In this document: positions 39,886-52,352 of the stretch, piece after piece
How positions within the stretch are numbered: the first letter of the stretch is position 1
Layout: the number at the start of each line of letters is the position of its first letter
Assembly (NCBI GenBank): GCA_963989245.1
Contig: OZ022357.1
Coordinates: 26,378,433-26,442,432 of the forward strand
Length of the DNA stretch: 64,000 nt
From: Nansenia antarctica
Lineage: Eukaryota; Chordata; Actinopteri; Argentiniformes; Microstomatidae
Reading direction: 5' to 3'
The notes under the pieces: generated by a model
The model's database searches: none
What the model was told of the DNA's origin: nothing
What the model saw: only the letters and a program-made list of their open reading frames with translations
Translations under genes and position numbers: made by a program

Positions 39886-42800
39886 CCTCTCTCAGCTGGA
39901 GACCAGCATCATCAAAGGAATCGAAGGTAACACTCATAGAGACCAGCATCATCAAAGGAATCGAAGGTAACACTCAAGTTCAATTTCAAGTGTATCGTTA
40001 CGTCACATTACACAAGTGTTAGGCTTCGGTTCCTGACGTTGCATTGCAGCACGAGACAATAAGGCAATAATAATTCAAGATTTAAAAAAGTGACAGTAGT
40101 ACAGGATACAAGTGACAAAATATAACAGGCATAATACAAGATACAGGTGACAATAGTACAGGTAAGACAGGACACACTAGTGGTGCCACTAGTGATAATA
40201 GATAGTTCAGTAGGAAGGTTTCCGTAGTCCGTATACATGGGATGGGCTTGGGGAAGATAGTCAATGTCTACAGTGGGTTAGGGTTAGTGGGCTTGTTCAC
40301 GAGCCTGATCCCCTGGGGGAAGTAGCTGTTGGTTAGCCTCAAGGATGTACGGTGTACTCAAAGGATGTACGGTGTACTCAAAGGATGTATGGTGTAAAAA
40401 ATATGCCATCGTAGAGTATGTGTTTGCTTGTATATTACAGTATAACAAAAACCTTTGATTTTAATCTGTAAACAGGAATAAAGCAAGGGGAAGGCTTTCA
40501 ATTTGAGCTTGCAGAGGCCGGATTCAGCAATCACATAGCACCTGATGTAAGTTTCATGTTGGTAATTCTTTATGTTGACTTTGACTTCTGAGGGCAGGGT
40601 GAGGTATCCATAATATGAGGTGAGTTTGGGTGCATCATATCAGAGAGGCCTAGACCATCTGATGACAATATCAGTAGCAACACCCAGACCCAATAATACT
40701 CTTGATGTAACCCGTCTCACTGGCTTCTGGCTGATCTCAAACGTTCCCGTGTCGTTCCTAGGGGTCGCAGCTGTTTGGGGCCGTAGGCGCCTATGACTGG
40801 AGTGGGGGAGTGATCCTGAAGGATCCCAAGCAGAAACATGTGGCCTTTCTAAATGGAACCTCCTCAGGACCACGGTTCTCCTACTTGGGTGAGAAAGGGT
40901 GAACAGTATCTAGTCTGCAGACTGTAGACCAGTGGTACTACATCCTGGTCCTGGGGTTAGGGTTAGGGTTAGGTGTGAAGATCTCTGCTACAAGTCACTG
41001 CTTTGATACTTTATGTTGTTCTTTGTATGAGAATATGTTTAGGTGTCCAGGACACCACTGGAGGCTGGTGGAGGTAGACATTGAAGGATGGGCTCATTGT
41101 CATACATGTAGTGGAATGAGGAATCACACATTTCTGCCTGCACCAGCCACCCCTGCTGTACACACAGCTAACGTGTTCACATTAGATACATTAAAGTTAA
41201 ATACATTAAAGTTAAATACATTAAAGTTACATACATTCAAGTTAAATACATTAAAGTTACATACATTTTTAAAGACACAAGCATAGTCAGCCGCAGTATT
41301 CGGCCAATTCCACATGTAGGTAATTCTTCTGTCATCCTCAGCGCTTCCTACCCCGACCCTGGCTCTGTCTCTCTCTGTCTTCCTTACCCTACCCTGGTTC
41401 TGTCTTCCTAACCCGACCCTGGTTCTCTCTCTCTCTGTCTTACTAACCCGACCCTGGTTCTCTCTCTCTCTGTGTGTCACAGGTTACAGTGTGGTGTCGG
41501 CCGTGGAGTCTTCTGGGACTCTGTACATCTCAGGGGCGCCTCGCTACAGCCTGACAGGGGGGGTTTACGTCTTCAACGCCGCCACACACCAGCAGCAGCA
41601 GATACTACAGGGGGACCAGGTACAGAACCCTAACCCTACATATCCATCATAGAAACACATACAGAACATCTACATAATTAGAATATCAAGAAAAACACAG
41701 GATGTCTCACGTTGCGTTACTTAATGTGTCATGTTCTGGTCTCCACTCCTTTAATCCTGACATGGTTAGAGAGAACATGGCCACTGGTGGCCCGCCTGAT
41801 ACATAGGGAGTTTGGATAGTGAAACCCAAATCCCTGGTAAGGGGTGCTGGGATGAAATAAAATAAAAAAGAATGAGCCATAAAGGTTTACCAAAGAACAG
41901 CAAAGCAAAGCATTGTAATGAAATTGTTATTATTTGTATCATCCATGAGATGACAATTATGTGCCAGGAATTGTGCTGCACACTCAACTGCTCCAACACC
42001 CCAATGATGCCTTTAACATCACTTCAAAAGGCCTCCCAGTCAGCAGAGAAATGACAGGCAAGATCTGACCCATGTCCATTTCCTAGCAGCACCCAGGTAC
42101 ATCCAGGTTTGGCCCAGATACATCCAGGTTTGGCCCAGGTATGGCCCAGATACATCCAGGTATGGCCCAGATACATCCAGGTATGACCCAGGTACATCCA
42201 GGTATGACCCAGGTACAACGTTGTTCCAGTAGCTACAGGAACGTATCAGACGTTCTTCATACCCACAGAAAACTGCCAACCCTCAACCAGGGCTGGCCTC
42301 TAACTCTCAACCAGGGCTGGCCTCTAACCCTCAACCAGGGCTGGCCTCTAACTCTCAACCAGGGCTGGCCTCTAACCCTCAACCAGGGCTGGCCTCTAAC
42401 TCTCAACCAGGGCTGGCCTCTCACATGTCAACCAGGGCTGGCCTCTCACACTCTCAACCAGGGCTGGCCTCCCACATGTGGACCAGGTCTGGTCTGAGTG
42501 GCCTCCCACATGTGACCCAGGTCTGGTCTGAGTGGCCTCCCACATGTGGACCAGGTCTGGCCTGAGTGGCCTCCCACATGTGGACCAGGTCTGGTCTGAG
42601 TGGCCTCCCACATGTGACCCAGGTCTGGTCTGAGTGGCCTCCCACATGTGGACCAGGGCTGGCCTGAGTGGCCTCCCACATGTGGACCAGGGCTGGCCTG
42701 AGTGGCCTCCCACATGTGGACCAGGGCTGGCCTGAGTGGCCTCCCACATGTGGACCAGGGCTGGCCTGAGTGGCCTCCCACATGTGGACCAGGTCTGGTC

Positions 42801-45800
42801 TGAGTGGCCTCCCACATGTGGACCAGGTCTGGCCTGAGTGGCCTCCCACATGTGGACCAGGTCTGGCCTGAGTGGCCTCCCACATGTGGACCAGGTCTGG
42901 CCTGAGTGGCCTCCCACATGTGGACCAGGGCTGGCCTGAGTGGCCTCTCACATGTGGACCAGGTCTGGCCTGAGTGGCCTCCCACATGTGGACCAGGTCT
43001 GGCCTGAGTGGCCTCCCACATGTCAACCAGGGCTGGCCTGAGTGGCCTCCCACATGTGGACCAGGTCTGGCCTGAGTGGCCTCCCACATGTGGACCAGGG
43101 CTGGCCTGAGTGGCCTCCCACATGTGGACCAGGTCTGGCCTGAGTGGCCTCCCACATGTGGACCAGGTCTGGCCTGAGTGGCCTCCCACATCTCACCCTG
43201 GTCTGGCCTGAGTGGCCTCCCACATGTGGACCAGGTCTGGCCTGAGTGGCCTCCCACATCTCACCCAGGTCTGGCCTGAGTGGCCTCCCACATGTGGACC
43301 AGGGCTGGCCTGAGTGGCCTCCCACATGTGGACCAGGTCTGGCCTGAGTGGCCTCCCACATGTGGACCAGGTCTGGCCTGAGTGGCCTCTCACATGTGGA
43401 CCAGGGCTGGCCTGAGTGGCCTCCCACATGTGGACCAGGTCTGGCCTGAGTGGCCTCTCACATGTGGACCAGGTCTGGTCCAGGTAACACTCAGCCATAC
43501 GCTCCACCACGAGACCAGATCTGGGTCACAATTGTTTGCTGAGTAGAATTTGTCGAAGCGATTGAGTGTGCGGGCCTTACTGCCTCCTGCCTGGCACACG
43601 CTGCCACCTCCTGGATACAAATGATAACAACTTCATTACAATACTATGTTGTTTATCGGTCAACCTTTATGGCTTGTGAGTTTATGGATACTCATATACA
43701 GTATAAACACACCTGATCTGTTCATCTATGCTGCGCTGTAGGTTGGCTCATACTTCGGGTCGGTGCTGTGCACCCTGGACTCTGATAAAGATGGTAAAAC
43801 AGACTACCTGCTGGTCGGAGCCCCACACTTCTATCAGAGAGGAGAGGAGGGCAAAGTGTTTGTGTACAAGCTGCACCAGGTGAGGGAAACACATCTATAT
43901 ACATTTGGGGAGGCTGATGTACCCTGATATACATGTACAGGTGCAACTAAATTTTTTTGAATATCGTGCAAAAGTTCATTCATTTCAGTAATTCAACTTA
44001 AAGGGTTAAACTTAAATATGATATAGACTCATTGCATTGTACATATGCATGATTATACTTTTCAGAGGGCTGACATTTCTGTATTTAAAATCCTTTTCTT
44101 ATTGATTTCATGTAATATTAAACATTTCTGAGATATTTAATTTGGGGTTTTCATAAGCTGTAAGCCATAATCATCAAATGTATAACAAATAAAGGCTTTA
44201 AATATCTCGCTTTGCATGTAATGAGTCTATATAATATCTAAGTTTAACCCTTTAAGTTGAATTACTGAAATAAATGAACTTTTGCACGATATTCTAATTT
44301 TTTGCACCTGTATATGTGGAGAGTGTATTATTGATCTAAAATGAGCTAATACCTTTGCAGCAATCCTGCAGTAAGGGGCAGATGGAACTGTACTGTAGTG
44401 ATCTTCTGCTTGTGTCCTAGGGGACGTTCCTCAAGGAAGACTGGGAGTGGCGCGGCCTGGACAAATACTCCTTCGCCAGGTTTGGGTCGGCCATCGCCTC
44501 AGTTGGAGACCTGGACGGGAACGGATTCAACGACGTGGCAGTCGGGGCGCCTCTGGAAGAAGATGCCGACAGCCCAGAATGCTCCGGGAGCGTCTACCTC
44601 TACCACGCAGGAGAGGGAGGGGTACAGAGAGGCTTCTCACAGGTGAGTCTACATCTACCATGTAGGAGAGGAGGGGTACAGGTGAGTCTCTACATCTACC
44701 ATGTAGGAGAGGGAGGGGTACAGAGACACTTCTCACAGGTGAGTCTCTGGAAATGTTGCTGACAAAGAGTCTGTCACAACGGCCTTCTTCACCATGGCAG
44801 TAAACATAGTTTACGGGGTGATTCCAACATGATCTAAAATCTTGAATCTTGAACTGAACTCAAACATCGTACATTGTTGCCATGAATGAATGTGCGGTAA
44901 ATACTAATGGTGTGTTTATGACACGTACTAGAAAACTAACACTAACCCTAACCCTTAGAAACAAAGGCTGTGTTCGAAATGGCATACTAGCATAGGCTAC
45001 TGCATACTAGCATACTCAATGAGTATATACTGCATACTAGCATACTAAATTCATAATAAGTATGCCAATACCAGCCGACCGTTTACACTGCAGTGTGCAT
45101 ACCATTTTAAACCTCCATTGGCTAAAAGCTGTTTTGTCAGGTGTCATGACATGTTCATAATAGTGTAATAACACTCTATAATAACACTCTATATGTAATA
45201 ACACTCTATAATAACACTCTATATGTTCCTGTCATCCAGAGGATTTCAGCTGCACAGATGGAAATAAAACTCCGCCATTTTGGCCAGTCGGTCAGTGCTT
45301 TTTCTACAGAGACTGACCAGGACAGACAGGTTTACATCAGCGCTGGGAGCCAAGGCACCGTCACTGTCCTAGAGTGAGTAACAGCATAGCAGTGTGGCCT
45401 GGAGAGCCCTACGTTAACTACATGATATACTGTCTCTATATCCACCAAATGTGTTGCAGTTCTATACTTCGTGAAACTCTAGGTGTCCTGTAGAATGTAG
45501 GCTAGGCAGCGCCTCGATCTGACTTCTGATCTTGACTCTGAATTCTTCTTCTCGCAGAACTCTTCCTGTCATCGTCTTCAGACCCAAGCTGACCATGAGT
45601 CCCGGGGTCATCAGCCTGGCAGAGCAGATGAACACGGTTACCCAGCTGGAGGTCACCCTGAAGACCTGCCTCAACACGCAGACCAAAGGAAACATTGCCA
45701 GTAGGCTACGCACATGTTCTCAAGCCTTCATTAGATCTTAGGGTTAGGGTTAGGGTTAGGCTACGCACATGTTCTCAAGCCTTCATTAGATCTTAGGGTT

Positions 45801-48800
45801 AGGGTTAGGGTTACACTCTTAATCATAGTAGGCTACGCACACGTTCTCAAGCCTTCATTAGATCTTAGGGTTAGGGTTACACTCTTAATATCCATATCCA
45901 ATATCTTCCATATCAACTGTGAGTTGTGAGTAAAGAATTTATGTCTTTGCACTTGACTTTTCCTAGATATGTGCGTTCTACCGCCCAGTATCCTTATATT
46001 TTTCAGGATAAGCTAGTATGAAGCTATTTTGCAGTTTTTCTGTGTAGGAAGCAGGCTAATTTACAAGCGGCCAACTAGTGGTCATTATGTGTAAGTAGCA
46101 GCTCAGCATTGTAAAGAGGCTCTTTTTGTAGGTAAAAAAGGCACGGCTGTTCTCGTGTCAAACCAAAACATTTGGAAATAATTTCTTTATTCCTTTGGTG
46201 GTTTTACATTCTCCTTTCAGGTTCCGAACATCTTCCTGTATCCTATAACATTGATCTGGACGCAGGTCAGAATAATAAGCGCCTGTCTTTTGACAAACCA
46301 GAAGACAGGGAGAGTGTCTTCATATTGGAAAGTGATGCAGACTGCCTGAAGACCATCAAACTGCACTTCACGGTAAGATGACATTAGTGGTGAGGGTCTC
46401 ATCCTCCTGTATGTACCATCACATTTACACTTTACACATTTAATAGACGCCTATATCCAAAGCGACTTACGATTTGTCTAAAGTAAGTGAACCATCTATC
46501 TATCTATCATCTATATCTGTTATCATAAGAAAAACAAATCTATGCTAGGACCAGGGGGCATTGGCAGTCACAATTAGTTAATAAATTACATTAACTTACT
46601 CTGTCTGGATACAGACTTCACCACTCACCCCAAATGTACTAATGTAGCACCTCCACTTGACATGCTGACATTGAGGCCTTGGTCATCAAGCTTATGGAAA
46701 TCAGTTAACAATAGATCTGGTCCAATTAGCACCAGTCACAATTTGAAACTAGGATACATCTACATCTATATACCATATATATATATATATATATATACAG
46801 GATTATTCACTGGACATCTGCCAGACCAAGAAGAGAAGGAAGTCAACACAAGTGTGAAACATGACTGTTTCCTGTCTACTCTGTTCCAGGGCTGCTATGA
46901 CTGTTTCTCACCCATGGAGGTCCGGTTCACCTTGAGACTACCTTCAAATACGACTCAGAAACCCCTTAGGATTCTGGACGTATTCTCTCCCACAGTGATT
47001 ACTGAAAAGGTTAATACAATTATTTGACTTATCAGTTAATGAGGATAGACAGTTTAATTTAATTAAGTTGTTGTTTTATAACATTGGTCCATTGGTTTAT
47101 GCTGTGAGAATGTATTTTAACCCAGTTATTTTATGATATCAAAACAAATGCAATCATAGATGTGTGCTTTTTTTATGCAATCATAACTAATCATAAGCAT
47201 ATACTGTAATGGCCTGTGTGTTGTTAAACATTTAGATTCAATTTGAGAAGGATTGTAAGATACAGGACACATGTGTGGAGAACATATCCCTGTTGGATTC
47301 AAAGCTCAGGTCAGTAAGGTTTCAATCACAATACTGTATTTACATATTTACATATCCTCACTGCTTGTATTCACCAGGTTGGGAACACAAGTGAAACAGA
47401 TATAAATCATTAAATATAATGTAATTTACACCTTATCTTATGTCTACATTTGTTTGTCTTTTTCATAATGTGATTTGTCTAATAGCCAGGACAAGATCAT
47501 AATTGGATCGACCAAGAACATCGAGATCGTCTTCAACCTGACCAACGCTGGGGACAGCGCCTACATGACAACGCTTGTTCTGACGTACCACAACATCCTC
47601 CTCTTCAACAAGTTCTCCCCGGTAAGTTCTGCTGAATTAAAGACAGATCCATTTGTTTAAATAATTAAATTCTGTAATCTAATCGTGCAACACTTGACCA
47701 ATGAGGCAACGACTGACTCGCTGTTCTCCTCCACAGTCAAAGAAGATGGAGGGGTCTGTGTGTGAGAACGAACGGAAAGAGAAGTTCTCCTATTTAAAGT
47801 GTCGTCTCCTACGCCCAGTCTTCAAGAAGAACGTCCAGGTAGACACATCTGCCAGTCTTGGGGCGTCGTCCAAATGTGTCATCACATACATAAGTTCTTC
47901 TTCTCTAACATGTTTCGTTCTTGTGTGACTCTGATAGGTCAGTTTCAACATCTCCTGGCAGCTAGAGGACAAGAAATCTGAGATGAGAAACGCTGAGATC
48001 ATCGCAAACTTGACCTGGTGTGAAACTTTCCACTAGATCACATGTACAGTACACTAACAGCATGATCATATGTACAGTACACTAACAGCACGATCACATT
48101 TATGTGACCCACATTTACATTTACATTTTTGGCATTTAGCAGACGCCTTATTCCAAAGCGACTTACAATCAATACATTTGAATACTAAGCAAGTGAATCA
48201 TCAATCCACCAGTCGTAGCAGGAAGAGTAATCCAGCTCAGGCCCGGGGCCATTGATAGAAGGACAAACCTTCTCCTATCACCTTCTAAAACCTAGTTTTT
48301 TTTTTACACATTTGACAATTGTTCAGTGATTTTGTGCCCATATGGATCTAACTGAGTTCATATGGATCTAACTGAGTTCATATGGATCTAATTGAGTTTC
48401 ATATGGATCTAACTGAGTTTTCCTACTGTGTGATAGTGAGAACGGTGGCACGCGGGTCCTGGACACTAAGTCGTACCCCTTCCAGATAAAGAACGCCCTG
48501 AAAGTCCAACTGACTGGGTAAGAGTCACAACTGAAAGATTGTAGAGGGATTTGAAAATGATGGATGACACTTACATAGTAGTGTTTCATGTATTAATTAC
48601 ATTTTTGGTATCCTGCTGTTACAGGGAGGCCACTCCAAACATAGTGAAAATCACAGACAAAATGGAGAAGCAACCTCTGACGTTTAAGTTTGACGTATGT
48701 TTGCTCCGCACAACACAATTATTTGATTTTCGCATACTCTGTATGTTTCACTAACACCCTGGGTTAAACAAGACTTGTTCTTCCAGATTCATGGCGAGAA

Positions 48801-50580
48801 CACATACAAAGCAGTGATCCATGTGAACATCAGCCTGACGGTCCAGGCCCGCTACACTGAGCTCAGGGTCCTCAGCTTCACACCCAGGGTCTGGCAAATT
48901 ATATCTCACTAATAATAGATCATCATTATTATCTTAGGACTGTGTTTTGAATGTTAGCACCTAGGGTTTGCATTTCAATTTTCGTTGTACCTGTTACAAT
49001 GACAATAAAGATTCATTCATTCATTCATTCATTCACATTTGATCTGTGAATTCATCATGTGGTTTGGTTTGGATTTCAGGAGAGATGTGAGCTGCTTGTC
49101 ATTCCAGAAGTGAAAGTGAGTTCCATTAACCCCAGATCAGATCATGGGATTATTCATGAAATCAGTTCAACTGAATTCAGTTCAGTTCAGTAAACCTTTA
49201 TTGTTCCAGAAGTTAAACCTTTATTGCCAATTTGAGTTTTGAAAAACACAAAACATGAATCCATATAAATACACCATACAACTAATACACAAAGACATAG
49301 GCTACAATAAGAAAAAAGTCAGAATTCAGTGACAGACATATTAGCATTAAGAAGTAGCTATGGCCTTGGGGATTAATTATTCTGAACTCGAGCAGTCTTA
49401 AACCTGTGAATATCATATATTATATTAATGGGCGGCAGTGGGTGCTTCTAAGTGGTAAATCATTGTTATTTCTCTAGCCGTCTGGCCAGGAGTATCTTAT
49501 CAAGTGTGCAGTGACAGATGAGCAGAAGATCACCGTCGAGGCTGAAGCTTCAATCTCAGATGTTCAGGTTGGTGTACTTTTAAGTTTGATTGTAATCTGC
49601 AGATTAAGAGTTTGACTAAACGATGATTAAGCAGTTAAAAGAGCAACGACCTGTTTGAGCTTTAGGCGAAACTTTGTGCATTTGCACATGTGTGAGAGGG
49701 AGGCAGTATGTGATTTAAAAGTGTGTTCAATATTCAATGTTTCTGCCTTTTATGCTGGGTGAGGGTTTGGTTTAGGCGCCATAACTGGGCACTCTCTGAC
49801 ACTCTGTTTACCCAGGGTACATCTGACACTCTGTTTACCCAGGGTACATCTGACACTCTGTTTACCCAGGGTACATCTGAGAAGATCACAGCTAAAGGAA
49901 CCCTGGGAATCGATGAGGAGCAATATGAAGCTCTGGATATGAGATCCATGGAGTCGGTAGGTTACCTAGGTTACCTCGTCAGATCTGTTAGAATGTGTTC
50001 ACCATCCTTGGTCGACAATTAGTCAAATTAAAAAGTCAGACTCTAGACAATACAGTAGTGTTAAATAGAGAAAGTTAAAGTGTCTTTTAAGTGTTCCACT
50101 TAACACTAGAACAGCTGTGCCTATTTTACCTACTATACCTAGTTATTTACAAACTGTGTTTTTAACCTCAGGTGGAAGTGATGCTCATCAAACTGACGGT
50201 AGAGAAGTCCATGGCCGCCATCATCGGAGGCTCCATAGGAGGCTTCCTGGTCCTGGCTGTCATCATTATCATACTGTTTAAGGTATCGTATGTGTGACCC
50301 TAACCCTAACCCTAACCCTAACCCTAACCCTAACCCTAACCCTGTGTGACCCTAACCCTAACCCTAACCCTGTGTGACCCTAACCCTAACCCTAACCCTA
50401 ACCCTAACCCTATAGTATGTGTGACCCTAACCCTAACTTATGTGTGACCCCTAACCCTATAGTATGTGTGACTCTCTGGGATATTTGAGTATTTTAAAAG
50501 GGTCAAGGGATCAAAGTTCTAATCTTTTCTATTTTAATTTGCAGTGTGGCTTCTTCAAAAGACGCCAAGAAGTGGAGTGA
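35496..50580 (+). CDS. itgae: itgae, integrin alpha-E (CD103-like), 31 exons
   Basis: Integrin alpha-E pairs with beta-7 on mucosal lymphocytes and binds E-cadherin in mammals. Exons: 35496-35526, 35769-35874, 36029-36123, 36244-36317, 37542-37650, 37932-38012, 38340-38461, 39012-39166, 39301-39460, 39598-39748, 40476-40546, 40762-40888, 41483-41619, 43742-43879, 44421-44642, 45240-45373, 45558-45700, 46221-46372, 46890-47009, 47236-47309, 47486-47621, 47737-47838, 47938-48017, 48437-48517, 48625-48694, 48787-48888, 49080-49115, 49478-49567, 49870-49956, 50172-50282, 50545-50580; 3333 coding bases, 1110 residues. In order: signal peptide MFRGYIILLTVICSARG; beta-propeller start; an Asn-run/acidic linker in place of the alpha-E X domain; I domain with MIDAS DGSGS, NATVTASA and VVSDG; FG-GAP repeats with DSDKDGKTD and DLDGNGFND; stalk; transmembrane AAIIGGSIGGFLVLAVIIII; CGFFKR and a very short tail. 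GTEIVFILDGSGS and GAVGAYDWSGG match alpha-E best. Confidence 0.93.
37050..37338. repeat. 14-bp minisatellite, about 20 copies
   Basis: Tandem AAAGGACCAGGCTT with few variants, in itgae intron 4. Confidence 0.95.
37602..37817 (+). repeat. 54-bp in-frame quadruplication spanning the itgae exon 5 donor
   Basis: Four units at 37602, 37656, 37710 and 37764 each carry the exon end encoding SGHQIQGQIDPALLG plus gtaag. Donors lie at 37651, 37705, 37759 and 37813. The frame stays open through all four. Confidence 0.96.
38547..38888. mobile_element. hAT-type MITE, 342 bp, with 8-bp target duplication
   Basis: Ends CAGGGCCGGTCCTAGGCAT and ATGCCTAGGACCGGCCCTG are inverted. The element is flanked by AGCCATAT on both sides (38539-38546 and 38889-38896), the 8-bp target duplication of hAT elements. 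It lies in itgae intron 7. Confidence 0.93.
39709..39975 (+). repeat. Tandem copies of the itgae exon 10 end and donor, split by CA runs
   Basis: The sequence for SIIKGIEG plus gtaac occurs four times. The donors lie at 39749, 39834, 39927 and 39967, with CA microsatellites between the first three. Offsets of 85, 178 and 218 are not multiples of three. Confidence 0.93.
42090..42470. repeat. Two small minisatellites (21 bp and about 23 bp units)
   Basis: 42090-42215 repeats CATCCAGGTATGGCCCAGAT; 42280-42470 repeats CTCAACCAGGGCTGGCCTCT. Both lie in itgae intron 13, next to a larger array. Confidence 0.9.
42472..43490. repeat. 1-kb minisatellite, 34-bp unit
   Basis: About 30 copies of a unit containing GAGTGGCCTCCCACATGTGG. 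Long minus-strand open frames here are artefacts of the repeat. Confidence 0.96.
43936..44311. mobile_element. Tc1/mariner-type MITE, about 375 bp
   Basis: Long terminal inverted repeats: the left end ACAGGTGCAACTAAATTTTT with TGAATATCGTGCAAAAGTTC, and the right end GAACTTTTGCACGATATTCT with TTTTTTGCACCTGT. TA flanks both ends. It lies in itgae intron 14. Confidence 0.9.
44611..44755 (+). repeat. Tandem copies of the itgae exon 15 end and donor
   Basis: Donors at 44643, 44682 and 44739 are each followed by gtgagtct. The steps are 39 and 57 bp, multiples of three, and the frame is open (VSLHLPCRRGGVQ, then VSLYIYHVGEGGVQRHFSQ). Confidence 0.93.
44960..45145. mobile_element. MITE-like fragment with TGTTCGAAATGGCATACTAG start
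   Basis: GCATACTAGCATACT-type repeats follow a TGTTCGAAATGGCATACT end known from common fish MITEs. No matching far end was found. Confidence 0.35.
45701..45880 (+). repeat. About 55-60 bp tandem repeat starting at the itgae exon 17 donor, with TTAGGG runs
   Basis: Three copies of GGCTACGCACATGTTCTCAA with GCCTTCATTAGATCTTAGGG and TTAGGG repeats. Copy one begins at the donor (gtaggctac); copy three also has gtaggctac. Confidence 0.85.
46430..46620. mobile_element. SINE-like repeat with AAAGCGACTTACGA motif
   Basis: ATTTAATAGACGCCTATATC followed by CAAAGCGACTTACG, then GGGGGCATTGGCAGTCA. It is the same family as 48112-48262 and 63765-63885. Confidence 0.6.
48112..48262. mobile_element. SINE-like repeat, same family
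   Basis: CATTTAGCAGACGCCTTATT with CCAAAGCGACTTACAATCA, then GAATCATCAATCCACCAG and GCCCGGGGCCATTGATAG. Confidence 0.65.
48353..48420. repeat. 20-bp repeat, four copies
   Basis: ATATGGATCTAACTGAGTTC repeated just upstream of the itgae exon 24 acceptor. Confidence 0.9.
48985..49035 (+). mobile_element. LINE 3' end with ATTC repeats
   Basis: TGTTACAATGACAATAAAGA followed by ATTC repeats, like the tail of the L2 at 17512. Confidence 0.6.
49797..49882 (+). repeat. 27-bp in-frame triplication of the itgae exon 29 acceptor
   Basis: CTGTTTACCCAG followed by GGTACATCTGA occurs with acceptors ending at 49815, 49842 and 49869. The 27-bp unit encodes GTSDTLFTQ and stays in frame with the exon. Confidence 0.94.
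50296..50455. repeat. Interstitial telomere-like (CCCTAA)n
   Basis: Runs of CCCTAA broken by TGTGTGAC units, in the last intron of itgae directly after the transmembrane exon. Confidence 0.95.
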
Positions 50581-50739
50581 TGTGTGATGTTAGGGTTAGG
50601 TTAGTGATGTGTGATGTTAGGGTTAGGTTAGTGATGCAGTGTGTTTGTCTAGTTTCAGAAACAGAACACCTCCCCCTTGTTCACTCTGATGATGAGCAAA
50701 AGCTTATTTCTGACTGTGTCGTCTAATGTGAAATGAGAA

Positions 50740-50745
50740 AATAAA
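50740..50745 (+). promoter_or_regulatory. Likely poly(A) signal of itgae
   Basis: AATAAA 160 bases past the itgae stop codon, the first such hexamer downstream. Confidence 0.65.
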
Positions 50746-51296
50746 TGTGATTAACATTATATAATGATCCATACAGTCAACACTTAAGCATGTAAATAAT
50801 TAGCAACTAAAATTCAATAGCATCTATATATATGCTATAGCCAAAGCAGCCTACTTGTGTACATTGCCTTCTATACTTGCATTACTTTGGTTGATTCTTT
50901 ACTGTTGTCATAAGAGACGCATACCAACCCGCATAAAAACATCCATTTATTACCAGATCATTATTTTCTACCTTCTTCTACAAAATCACTTTTGCCTGAT
51001 TTAGAGTAAGTTGTTAAAACTGTCATTCCACTCTACTTGACCACAAGTCACATAATATTATGTACTGGAAAGAAAAGATTGGGTTATCTGTTTAAACTGC
51101 ATATACCTGCATTCACCTGTGGGCTTGGGGTGTTGTAGTTTCAAATGCAGTTATTTAGATTTTGGTGTTTTGTTGTATTTTGGTGTTTTGGTGTACGCCT
51201 ATACAGTAAGATACACTTGTTTTGCTTCACGATTTTGTATGTTTTCTCAACATAAATAAACTGTAGACGCCTCTACCCAAAATGACTTACAACAAT

Positions 51297-52352
51297 GCAC
51301 TAAGACAACTGCACTAAGACAACTGCACTAAGACAACTGCACTAAGACAACGGCACTAAGACAACGGCACTAAGACAACTGCACTAAGACAACTGCACTA
51401 AGACAACGGCACTAAGACAACGGCACTAAGACAACGGCACTAAGACAACGGCACTAAGACAACGGCACTAAGACAACTGCACTAAGACAACTGCACTAAG
51501 ACAACGGCACTAAGACAACGGCACTAAGACAACGGCACTAAGACAACGGCACTAAGACAACTGCACTAAGACAACTGCACTAAGACAACGGCACTAAGAC
51601 AACGGCACTAAGACAACGGCACTAAGACAACTGCACTAAGACAACTGCACTAAGACAACTGCACTAAGACAACGGCACTAAGACAACGGCACTAAGACAA
51701 CGGCACTAAGACAACGGCACTAAGACAACTGCACTAAGACAACTGCACTAAGACAACGGCACTAAGACAACGGCACTAAGACAACGGCACTAAGACAACG
51801 GCACTAAGACAACTGCACTAAGACAACGGCACTAAGACAACGGCACTAAGACAACGGCACTAAGACAACGGCACTAAGACAACTGCACTAAGACAACGGC
51901 ACTAAGACAACGGCACTAAGACAACGGCACTAAGACAACGGCACTAAGACAACTGCACTAAGACAACGGCACTAAGACAACGGCACTAAGACAACGGCAC
52001 TAAGACAACGGCACTAAGACAACGGCACTAAGACAACGGCACTAAGACAACGGCACTAAGACAACTGCACTAAGACAACGGCACTAAGACAACGGCACTA
52101 AGACAACGGCACTAAGACAACGGCACTAAGACAACGGCACTAAGACAACGGCACTAAGACAACGGCACTAAGACAACGGCACTAAGACAACTGCACTAAG
52201 ACAACGGCACTAAGACAACGGCACTAAGACAACGGCACTAAGACAACGGCACTAAGACAACGGCACTAAGACAACGGCACTAAGACAACTGCACTAAGAC
52301 AACGGCACTAAGACAACGGCACTAAGACAACTGCACTAAGACAACGGCACGC
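51297..52352. repeat. 1.1-kb minisatellite, 14-bp unit
   Basis: About 75 copies of CACTAAGACAACGG or CACTAAGACAACTG. The two variants form repeating blocks. It fills the spacer between itgae and p2rx5. Confidence 0.98.

Noticed and set aside
42396..43510. Minus-strand open frames up to 267 codons
   Set aside because: Translation of a 34-bp minisatellite in an itgae intron; three frames give the same repeat peptide, and there is no domain or start context.
50296..50455. A chromosome end or telomere
   Set aside because: Short, interrupted CCCTAA runs inside a gene and repeated in several places; interstitial repeats, not a chromosome end.
35496..50580. A CD11-type (itgal/itgam/itgax) integrin
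   Set aside because: The linker before the I domain, I-domain wording (GTEIVFILDGSGS) and the p2rx5 neighbour fit alpha-E better.
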